Positions 56,933 through 64,000 of a stretch of 64,000 nucleotides of DNA are shown here, piece after piece; positions within the stretch are counted from its first letter, which is position 1, and each line of letters begins with the position of its first letter. The stretch is taken from contig CAJXQR010000001.1 of NCBI GenBank assembly GCA_913058345.1, positions 541,555 through 605,554 on the forward strand, read 5' to 3'. This DNA is from an uncultured Gammaproteobacteria bacterium (GTDB lineage Bacteria; Pseudomonadota; Gammaproteobacteria; Pseudomonadales; Porticoccaceae). Position numbers and translations under genes: made by a program. Under the pieces are notes generated by a model. The model was not told the origin of the DNA and did not search any database. It saw only the letters and a list, made by a program, of their open reading frames with translations.

Positions 56933-58185
56933 TATGTGCTGGCTTGCTCATCCAGATTGACGTCATTTAGGTTGAGGTTATCCAGGCTGAAGTCATCCAG
57001 CTCAACCACTTTCCAGGGCAAACCATAGGCTGTCATTGCCGCCATAAAGGGGTCGGGGTCAAATTGCTCCATATTAAAAACCCCGGGGGCGAGCCATTGC
57101 TTTTCTAACATCAGCTTGGCGCCAATCATGGCAGGCACACCCGTGGTATAGGAGATCGCCTGAGACTGTACTTCGCTATAGCAGCTTTCATGGTCGCTGA
57201 TTTGATAGCAATACATGATCTTGCGCTGCCCGTCTTTAAGACCCTGCACCACCGTACCAATACAGGTTTTGCCTTTTGTTCGGGAACCGAGCGTGGAAGG
57301 GTCCGGCAACAATTTGGCGAGCAATTGAATCGGTACAATTTTCTGCCCCTCATATTCCACCGCCTCGATACTGGTCATACCAACATTTTCCAGTACCTCC
57401 AGGTGCTTGAGATAATTATCTGAAAAACTCATCCAGAACTGCGCGCGTTTAAGGCTGGGATAATGCCGAGACAGTGACTCCAACTCCTCGTGATACATGC
57501 GATAAATATTGTAAGTACCGACACCGTCTGGGCAGGTGAAAGATGCCTTTTTACTCATGGCGGGTGTGGTGACAAATTGTTTATTTTCCCAATGCCTGCA
57601 TTCTGCGCTCACTTCACGGATGTTAATTTCTGGATTGAAGTTGGTCGCAAAGGGGTAGCCATGATCTCCGCCATTAACATCGATAATATCCAGCGTCTGA
57701 ATCTCATCAAAATAATGTTTGGCCAGATACGACGTAAAGACATTGGTTGCACCCGGATCAAAGCCGCTACCTAGCAAGGCAGTGAGGCCCGCTTGTTTAA
57801 ATTTATCCTGATAGGCCCACTGCCACTTGTACTCAAATTTAGCAGTATCCAAAGGCTCATAATTGGCGGTATCCAGGTAGTGCACACCGGCAGCCAAACA
57901 GGCATCCATGATCGTTAAATCCTGGTACGGCAGTGCGACATTAATCACCAAAAAGGGTTTTTCTGCCTTTAACAGACGCGTCAGTTCAGGCACTTTGTCT
58001 GCATCGACCTGCGCGGTACGAATAACAACGCCGATACTTTGTTTAATCGAATCAGCGATGTCTTTGCATTTTGATTCGCGCCGACTCGCCAGAATAATGT
58101 CTGTAAATGTTCCGGCTTGTTGCGCACATTTGTGGGCAACCACGTTGCCGACGCCACCGGCGCCAATAATTATCACTTTACTCAT
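56932..58185 (-). CDS. Carboxyspermidine dehydrogenase (saccharopine dehydrogenase family)
   Basis: Condenses putrescine with aspartate semialdehyde using NADPH to give carboxyspermidine. The 417 residues have the Rossmann motif VIIGAGGVGNVVAHKCA at the N-terminus, LLGSGFDPGATNVFTSYLAKHYFDEI (core GSGFDPGATN), IDVNGGDHGYPFATNFNPEINIRE (core GGDHGYPFATN) and IYRMYHEELESL. The start overlaps the speA stop by 1 nt (TAATG) and its stop overlaps nspC in the same way. The family symbol varies (casdh/lys1). Confidence 0.92.
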   Translation of the reverse strand: MSKVIIIGAGGVGNVVAHKCAQQAGTFTDIILASRRESKCKDIADSIKQSIGVVIRTAQVDADKVPELTRLLKAEKPFLVINVALPYQDLTIMDACLAAGVHYLDTANYEPLDTAKFEYKWQWAYQDKFKQAGLTALLGSGFDPGATNVFTSYLAKHYFDEIQTLDIIDVNGGDHGYPFATNFNPEINIREVSAECRHWENKQFVTTPAMSKKASFTCPDGVGTYNIYRMYHEELESLSRHYPSLKRAQFWMSFSDNYLKHLEVLENVGMTSIEAVEYEGQKIVPIQLLAKLLPDPSTLGSRTKGKTCIGTVVQGLKDGQRKIMYCYQISDHESCYSEVQSQAISYTTGVPAMIGAKLMLEKQWLAPGVFNMEQFDPDPFMAAMTAYGLPWKVVELDDFSLDNLNLNDVNLDEQAST

Positions 58186-60143
58186 TAGTGTTGCTCTTTT
58201 TCAAAGTAGGTATAGCCGTCAAGGCTGGCTTTAAAGGCTTTCATCATCTCTTTACGCCTTGCAGCACTAATTTTCCCGGCTTTCACCGCCCTTTCGGCAC
58301 GTTGGCGAAATTCTTCAGTCATGGTTCTAACATCGTATTCCACATACGAGAGCACATCGGCAATACTGTCACCGTGAAATTCACGTACAAAGTCATAACT
58401 ACCATCGGCATTGATGTGCACGCTGACAACATTGGTATCGCCAAACAAGTTATGCAGATCACCCAAGGTTTCCTGATAGGCTCCGACCAAAAACACGCCT
58501 AAATAATATTCTTCGCCCTCTTTCATTGAATGTAGGCGCGTGGTGCGCTGCAACCCTTGGGCATTAAAAAAGTGATCAATTTTTCCATCGCAGTCGCAGG
58601 TGATATCGGCAATCAGGGCATCGCGATCTGGCTCTTCATGCAAGCGATGAATCGGCATAACAGGAAACACCTGATCGATCGCCCAAATGTCGGGCAGCGA
58701 TTGAAACAAACTAAAATTACCGTAGTAAGTATCCGCGAGCATTTCTGGCAAGTTATCCAGCGCCGGGTAGCTTTTGTCTGTTGTCTTTAATAGCGCGGCG
58801 ATTTTTTCCAACACGGCCAGAGTGATGTTATCTGCTATCGCTCTATCACTTAAAGTGGCTTGACCGTGCCGAAAGAGTTCACGCACTTCATCGCGATAAA
58901 ATAAAACGTCGTTGTAACACTCCTGAAAATTAGTCGATGTCACCACCTGATTCACCTGCCATAAGTTATGCACTAACTCGTGGCATTTTTCGGGCAAGGT
59001 CGCCGGCAAAGGTACCGGGCGATGATCGCGAACATCGAGCACGTTAAACAGCAGCATTGATGAATAGGCCACTGTAGAACGCCCCGATTCAGAAATAATC
59101 ACCGGGTGGGGAATCTCCAGTGGGTCTAAACATTCACAGATTGTCTCAACAATATTCACGCAGTATTCATCGAGCTGATAATTCATGCTGTGATGGTGGT
59201 TGCTGCGCGTCCCTTCATAGTCAACGGCAAGGCCTCCACCCAAATCAAGAAAACCCATGGGTGCGCCCTCCTCAATCAGCCCGCTATAGAAACGGCAAGC
59301 TTCGAGGGTGCCACTGCGGATATTTCGAATATTAGGAATTTGCGAGCCAAGGTGGCAATGTAATAATTGTAAACAATGCAACATCCCACTTTGCTTAAGC
59401 TCTTCGACCACCTTAATAAGTGACGAGGTTGATAAGCCAAAAATAGAGCGATCACCGCTGCCTTCATTCCAGTGGCCATCGACAACTACGGTAGGTCGAA
59501 TGCGAACACCCAATAAAGGCTCGATACCGCGCCTTTGACTGATCTCAAGGATGATGGGCAGCTCAGATGGGGTTTCCAGCACGAAGAAACACTTCAGGCC
59601 CATTTCTTTGGCATACAGGCCTAGCTCAATAAACTCAGGGTCTTTATAACCATTACAAATAATAAGACTCTGGTCATCTTTTAATTTACTGAGCGCGATA
59701 ATCAACTCAGCTTTGCTACCCGCTTCGAATCCGTAGTGGTAGCTCGCACCAAAGTCTGAAATTTCTTCAATAACGTGACACTGCTGGTTTACCTTGATTG
59801 GAAAGACGCCACGATAATCATTCTGGTAACGATACGTTTGTATCGCGCGTTTAAACGCTTCATTCAAAGCACTTACTCGCTCATCCAGAAGGTTTTCTAT
59901 ACGCAAGATACTCGGCATTTCTATGCCTCGATCCTTCATACCTTGAATAATATCGAGCAGTGCGACCTGGCTGATTTTATCGCCAAACGTCAGTTGCGTG
60001 ACCAGATTGCCCGCCGGGGATATATCAAAATAACCTTCGCCCCAATCGTTCACGCCATAAAATTCACTGCTTTGCTCAACTGACCAGGCAGTGTCAGTCG
60101 TTTGTATTACCTCTGGCGGTACAGATGGAGGCTTAAGCACCAT
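58185..60143 (-). CDS. speA: Biosynthetic arginine decarboxylase SpeA
   Basis: PLP fold-type III enzyme making agmatine from arginine. The 652 residues match SpeA: SVEQSSEFYGVNDWGEGYFDI near the start, the PLP lysine in FPIKVNQQ, YHYGFEAGSKAELI, LLHCHLGSQIPNIRNI, GGGLAVDYEGTRSNHHHSMNY (core VDYEGTRS), ESGRSTVAYSSMLL, and DITCDCDGKIDHFF carrying the second-half active-site Cys region. GAGGA lies 9 nt before the ATG. It heads the polyamine operon. Confidence 0.95.
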   Translation of the reverse strand: MVLKPPSVPPEVIQTTDTAWSVEQSSEFYGVNDWGEGYFDISPAGNLVTQLTFGDKISQVALLDIIQGMKDRGIEMPSILRIENLLDERVSALNEAFKRAIQTYRYQNDYRGVFPIKVNQQCHVIEEISDFGASYHYGFEAGSKAELIIALSKLKDDQSLIICNGYKDPEFIELGLYAKEMGLKCFFVLETPSELPIILEISQRRGIEPLLGVRIRPTVVVDGHWNEGSGDRSIFGLSTSSLIKVVEELKQSGMLHCLQLLHCHLGSQIPNIRNIRSGTLEACRFYSGLIEEGAPMGFLDLGGGLAVDYEGTRSNHHHSMNYQLDEYCVNIVETICECLDPLEIPHPVIISESGRSTVAYSSMLLFNVLDVRDHRPVPLPATLPEKCHELVHNLWQVNQVVTSTNFQECYNDVLFYRDEVRELFRHGQATLSDRAIADNITLAVLEKIAALLKTTDKSYPALDNLPEMLADTYYGNFSLFQSLPDIWAIDQVFPVMPIHRLHEEPDRDALIADITCDCDGKIDHFFNAQGLQRTTRLHSMKEGEEYYLGVFLVGAYQETLGDLHNLFGDTNVVSVHINADGSYDFVREFHGDSIADVLSYVEYDVRTMTEEFRQRAERAVKAGKISAARRKEMMKAFKASLDGYTYFEKEQH

Positions 60144-60512
60144 CAGATAGTCCTCACGATATAGGGTTGACTATGGCCCCCTGAGACCATAAATAAAGCC
60201 ACAAATAAGGTCATAGGATAGGCTTGCGAGCCTCCTCATCAGTGGGAAAAACGCCTGAGCTAAGCGCACATAACAATTCAGTGGGAGCTTAAAAAAAGCT
60301 GGCGAATTCTATGCCTAATTTGCTAAAAATCAAGAAGATTATGATCGCGACTATCGGGGCTAAGATTCGACATCCTCGCGAGCTCCCGTTAGCACAATGC
60401 ACATTTCATTGCGCTAACGGGGTCCATCATCACTCACACTGGCCGATATTATAATCAGCGCTAAAAGTACTTCCGGCAGTGGCGGCGTAGCCCTGCCCTC
60501 TTCCACTGGCCG
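60144..60512. other. Gap with a strong hairpin between speA and the BCCT gene
   Basis: 369 bp without a gene. CCCGTTAGC (60385-60393) pairs with GCTAACGGG (60413-60421), extended by 5 more pairs after a mismatch. There is no T-run on either strand. It lies 92 nt after the BCCT stop and could end that transcript. The remainder should hold the speA promoter. Confidence 0.55.
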
Positions 60513-62051
60513 TCACCCATTTACCACCGACTGTTCAGACTTGAGCGCCTGCAGCATGCCTACGACAATAAAGATCATGACAACCGAGAACGGTAAACCC
60601 GCAGTAATCACTGCATCCTGCAAGGCCTTGACGCCACCGGCGACCAACAGAACCGCCGTGAGTGCGCCCCCACTCAGGCCCCAGAGTACGCGATGAAAAC
60701 GCGGTGGCTCAGGATCACCGTTCGCCATGATGGTGGTTATCACCAACGTACCGGAGTCTGCTGACGTAATGAAATAAACAGCAATCAACAATGTCGCCAC
60801 ACCACCCACAAAAGCTATCCATCCCCCCGGTATCTGGAGCAAATCAATAGTTTGATACAGCGCCACAGCAACATCCTCACGCACTGCATCCAGAATCCCT
60901 CCGGGGCCCGTTAGCTCCATGTGCAGAGCAGTGCCGCCAAGCAGACCGATCCACACAAAGGTGATGAGCGACGGCACCAACAGAACACCGAAAACGAATT
61001 CTCTGAGGGTACGCCCCTTGGACACGCGGGCAATGAACATGCCCACGAAAGGAGCCCATGAAATCCACCACCCCCAATAGAACACCGTCCAGTCGAACTG
61101 CCATTGGGAGTCGGTGCTGGCGCCCGTCCACAGAGACATGGCCAACAGAGAGTCGAGATAGTCCCCAGTGGCTTGAATTAACATGGCGCAAAGTACAGCG
61201 GTTGGGCCGGCAATTAAAAAAAACAACAGTAAAACAACCGACAATGCCAGGTTGAACTCGCTCAAACGACGCACACCGCGACGTACACCCGAGACGACAG
61301 AACACGTGGCGATAAGGGTAACCACGGCAATAATTGACAACTGAGTCGTCGTGGTGACGCCAATGTCAAACAACCAGTCAAGACCCGTATTCATTTGCCG
61401 TGCCCCCAACCCCAGGGTAGTGGTGACCCCGAAGATCGTAGCGACTACCGCAAAAATATCCACAACATGGCCCACGGGACCGTGAATACGCTCACCAATC
61501 AGCGGATACAGTGCCGAGCGAATGGTCAGGGGCAGATTACGCCGGAAACTGAAATAGGCCAAGGAAAGACCGGTGACGCAAAAAATTGCCCAGCCGTTAA
61601 GCCCCCAATGGAAGAATGACAGACTCAAACCCTTGATAGCCGCCGCTGATGTACCCGGTTCCTCGCTAAAAGGATTACCACCGAAATGAGTCACTGGCTC
61701 GGCAATACTCCAGAACAACAGGCCAATCCCGGTGCCAGCGGCAAACAACATTGCGATCCACGGCAACGTGGCGAATTCTGGTGGCTCGTTATCAGGCCCC
61801 AAACGTACATGCTTATAGCGTCCCATACCCAGCCAAACAACGAATATGAGGAAAAAACCCACTAGAACGACGTAATAAGAGGCCAAGATTGGAGACAGAA
61901 CCTCACGTACCTGTGCTAACCAGGCCAGACTACTGTCTGGCAGAGCCACAACTATAGTCATAATTCCCAGAATCAGACTCGCTGCCCCCACGGTGACAAC
62001 CGCATTCATGCCATCAAAAAACTTCTCACGAAATCGCCCTAACAAACGCAA
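60513..62051 (-). CDS. BCCT family transporter
   Basis: A 512-residue inner-membrane transporter with 12 hydrophobic segments, of the betaine/choline/carnitine family. The signature WGWWISWAPFVGMFIARVSKGRTLREF is present (core GMFIARVSKGRT), with the aromatic substrate box in GIGLLFWSIAEPVTHF. The start is TTG, 6 nt after GAGGAG. No C-terminal osmosensing extension is seen. The substrate could be glycine betaine, choline or DMSP; the sequence does not decide. No betaine catabolic genes lie nearby. Confidence 0.93.
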   Translation of the reverse strand: MRLLGRFREKFFDGMNAVVTVGAASLILGIMTIVVALPDSSLAWLAQVREVLSPILASYYVVLVGFFLIFVVWLGMGRYKHVRLGPDNEPPEFATLPWIAMLFAAGTGIGLLFWSIAEPVTHFGGNPFSEEPGTSAAAIKGLSLSFFHWGLNGWAIFCVTGLSLAYFSFRRNLPLTIRSALYPLIGERIHGPVGHVVDIFAVVATIFGVTTTLGLGARQMNTGLDWLFDIGVTTTTQLSIIAVVTLIATCSVVSGVRRGVRRLSEFNLALSVVLLLFFLIAGPTAVLCAMLIQATGDYLDSLLAMSLWTGASTDSQWQFDWTVFYWGWWISWAPFVGMFIARVSKGRTLREFVFGVLLVPSLITFVWIGLLGGTALHMELTGPGGILDAVREDVAVALYQTIDLLQIPGGWIAFVGGVATLLIAVYFITSADSGTLVITTIMANGDPEPPRFHRVLWGLSGGALTAVLLVAGGVKALQDAVITAGLPFSVVMIFIVVGMLQALKSEQSVVNG

Positions 62052-62606
62052 TTATTTCTCCTCAGTTAACCCGGTTATATTGTATGTATTGCCTGGCGAT
62101 TCGCACTTGAGTGCAATGATGGGAATACCAGAATTGTCAAACTGAAGCGCCCCCACGTGTATCGAAGGCCGTTTTGTTTGAGGCATACAGCCTTGTTTGA
62201 CTCGGAAAGTTAACGATATATCCCCTCAAATTGAGATCTCACATCAGCGAGGGCCCATAGCAACCGGTAGAGGATTACATTGATCCATCCCTATTAATGA
62301 TGCTCGGACTTTTCGCTGATGACACACCAAAGAGCATGCGGATAAATCACTCCCGCATGACATAAACCATTGATGACCCCGCCTGAAGCCTGAGGCTAAA
62401 TACCCTCTGTATGGGCTGCTTTTTGATAAGCCTCGCTGTCTTCAAACAGACCGAGGCATTGGTATCGAATTGCGCTTCAACAGCTAGAAACCTCATACGA
62501 TTGCCTGGAAAAAAACAATCAAAACTGGCACTTCGTTCAGCTCTGGTGCAACATATCTCTGCAAATATATTATTAAGAATAACTATCAATAAAAAAGGGA
62601 CATCTT
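62052..62606. other. Divergent promoter gap, nothing recognised
   Basis: 555 bp between the divergent BCCT and phosphotriesterase-family genes. An 80-codon frame on the minus strand (62347-62589) has no start signal. An AAGGGA Shine-Dalgarno lies just before 62607. Confidence 0.5.
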
Positions 62607-63575
62607 ATGAAAATCAATTCAGTATTAGGCCCAATCGATGTTGAAAGCCTGGGGTCAACCTTAATACACGAGCATCTGGGTATAGGTTGGACGGGGTGGG
62701 AACTGGACAACCAGGATTTTGATCGTAAAAAAGCCTGCGCCAAAGCCGTCGATAAATTGAAAGAATTGTACGATTTGGGTATCCGTAGTTTTGTCGACCC
62801 CTGCCCTATGGAGCTGGGTCGCGATCCTGAATTTGCCGCCGAAGTCTCCGAAAAATCGGGTATACAAATCGTCATAGCCACCGGCTTATACAACGATGCA
62901 CTGGGTATCCCCCCGCACTTTCGCTTAATGGATGTTGACGGCATCGCCCAACACTACGTGCATGAAATTGAAGAGGGCATCGGCAAAACAGGTATTAAGC
63001 CCGGCATCATCAAAACGGCCGTTGGTGGCATTCACGGCGTTACAGAAGCGGGACGCGGTATTCAGGAAACTGAAATAAAATGCTTACGCGCCGCAGCACG
63101 CACCAGTAACGCAACCGGCACCCCTATTCTCTGTCACAACGATGAAATGGAACCGCTAGGGCGTGAAACCCTCGATATTTTCGAAGAGGAAAAGGTCGAT
63201 TTTAACAAGGTGCTCATTGGCCACGCCTGTGGGGTTGGCGACATGCGCTATTATTTTGACATTCTCGAGCGTGGGGCATGGTTGGGCTTCGACCGCTTTG
63301 GTATTGAATCCATCGCCTCAGACAAGCTACGACTGGCTTCCTTACTTGGCTTACTTGGTGTTGGTTACGACCGCATTATGCTATCGCACGACTCCATACA
63401 GTGCTGGCGTGGCCGTGATACCGGCGCATTAGATGGCATGATTGCCTCGTCTCCCAACTGGGACACCACCCATATTTCACGCAATATACTGCCCGCCATG
63501 CGTGAAGCGGGTGTCAGCGAAGAAAAAATCAATACCTTAATGGTCAAAAACCCTTGCTGCTATTTTAAAAAATAA
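62607..63575 (+). CDS. Phosphotriesterase-family metal hydrolase
   Basis: A 322-residue TIM-barrel amidohydrolase of the PTE/PTE-homology family. The first metal motif is TLIHEHLGIGW (HxH), the bridging Lys position falls in PGIIKTAVGGIHGVTEAG (core GIIKTAVG), and His ligands are in TPILCHNDE and VLIGHACGVGD. The final Asp is in IMLSHDSIQCW. Members hydrolyse phosphotriesters, lactones or other esters. The lactonase-type PLL subfamily is as likely as a true phosphotriesterase. It is monocistronic by spacing. Confidence 0.9.
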   Translation: MKINSVLGPIDVESLGSTLIHEHLGIGWTGWELDNQDFDRKKACAKAVDKLKELYDLGIRSFVDPCPMELGRDPEFAAEVSEKSGIQIVIATGLYNDALGIPPHFRLMDVDGIAQHYVHEIEEGIGKTGIKPGIIKTAVGGIHGVTEAGRGIQETEIKCLRAAARTSNATGTPILCHNDEMEPLGRETLDIFEEEKVDFNKVLIGHACGVGDMRYYFDILERGAWLGFDRFGIESIASDKLRLASLLGLLGVGYDRIMLSHDSIQCWRGRDTGALDGMIASSPNWDTTHISRNILPAMREAGVSEEKINTLMVKNPCCYFKK

Positions 63576-63593
63576 AATTCTTTCTAGCGCGAC

Positions 63594-63622
63594 AGGACTA
63601 CTGAATAGAACTCGGTAGTCCT
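63594..63622 (+). terminator. Hairpin after the phosphotriesterase-family gene
   Basis: AGGACTACTGA pairs with TCGGTAGTCCT over 11 bp (one G-U), 7-nt loop, 18 nt after the stop. No T-run follows; termination is plausible only. Confidence 0.5.
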
Positions 63623-63786
63623 GCCTTCACTGCCACAAAAATAAAATCATGCAAAATTTTCAAAGAGTTGACCTATGCTCTTGATAAACCCTACATAGAT
63701 CAAGCGCCGAATTCATATACTAACCGCGACACATTCAAAATATAAGAAGGTGAGCTGCAAAATATGCCTTATCCCGTTCCGGCAAG

Positions 63787-64000
63787 ATGAAGGATAAGCC
63801 CATATCGTATAGACAGCTCAACGATGATGCTTATCGACCATCAAAAGCACAACGACGTACACGGGCACGGTGCAGCCGATCACGGAGAAACAGGCACTAC
63901 ACCGAAATGGATTTTTTATTGATCCGCAAGCTGCTCAGACAAGCGTGGTCACCCGAACAAATTGTCGGGCACATCAGACGCTTTGGCCTGATGGCACGAC
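63787..64000 (+). mobile_element. IS30-like transposase, 5' part, cut by the window edge
   Basis: The frame from the ATG at 63787 encodes 71 residues to the window end. It starts KPISYRQLN, as IS30 transposases often start (YxxLT), but then goes straight to AYRPSKAQRRTRAR and LLRQAWSPEQIVGHIRR, the DNA-binding linker of the family. The N-terminal HTH (ERYxI...REIAxxLGRSxSTISRE) expected between them is absent. This suggests an internal deletion of about 35-40 residues, hence a remnant. No terminal inverted repeat is identified. Confidence 0.75.

Noticed and set aside
1..64000. CRISPR arrays
   Set aside because: All repeats found are directly adjacent short tandem units without unique spacers; no cas genes seen.

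Overview
The window reads as chromosome of an aerobic gammaproteobacterium. UvrB, AlaA, PdxB, EpmC (EF-P hydroxylase), QueD, QueF, NorR, Hmp and PtsP are all of gammaproteobacterial type. The mix with acyl-CoA and esterase genes, a large TonB receptor, an RND pump and the carboxyspermidine route suggests a marine Cellvibrionales-like lineage (Spongiibacteraceae/Halieaceae). That placement is an inference from gene content; no rRNA is present. Five tRNA genes are seen: Asp and Val as a pair, Asn alone, and Gly and Glu as a pair.

Layout. 0-14 kb is mostly housekeeping: tRNA-Asp/Val, queD, uvrB, tRNA-Asn, a lipoprotein, a carboxylesterase, msrB-DUF1499, alaA, a small PA1571-like protein, a minus-strand queF-epmC-pdxB run and a YadG/YadH-type ABC exporter. 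14.8-21 kb is a ferric-siderophore uptake and reduction cluster: TonB receptor, PepSY-type membrane protein, DUF2271, DUF4198, and a membrane-anchored flavodoxin/ferredoxin-reductase protein, with AT-rich Fur-like repeats upstream. 21.2-30 kb is an MdtABC-like RND efflux operon (adaptor, two RND permeases, outer-membrane factor) whose first permease is frameshifted. 30-45 kb is loosely packed: tRNA-Gly/Glu, hydrolases, a crotonase-family protein, a beta-propeller lipoprotein, metY, two TetR regulators, DUF1285, a glutamine amidotransferase and several orphan proteins. 45.6-49.7 kb is a nitric oxide response block: norR diverging from hmp with a sigma-54 promoter between them, then an HPP membrane protein. 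50-54.8 kb holds a tight RimK-like ATP-grasp / GNAT / PtsP operon and an MgtC-family gene. 54.8-60.1 kb is one tight operon for spermidine synthesis from arginine through agmatine, putrescine and carboxyspermidine (speA, carboxyspermidine dehydrogenase, nspC, speB). A BCCT transporter, a phosphotriesterase-family protein and the start of an IS30-like transposase close the window.

Most notable: two genes (pdxB and the second RND permease) appear to start at CTG inside a CTGA stop/start overlap, each with a good Shine-Dalgarno. The first RND permease carries a 2-nt loss. The RLAN-type ATP-grasp/GNAT pair looks like a small amide-forming pathway of unknown product, tied to a nitrogen-PTS enzyme I. 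Short tandem duplications (7-17 bp) are unusually frequent, and one gives a signal peptide with three tandem start codons.
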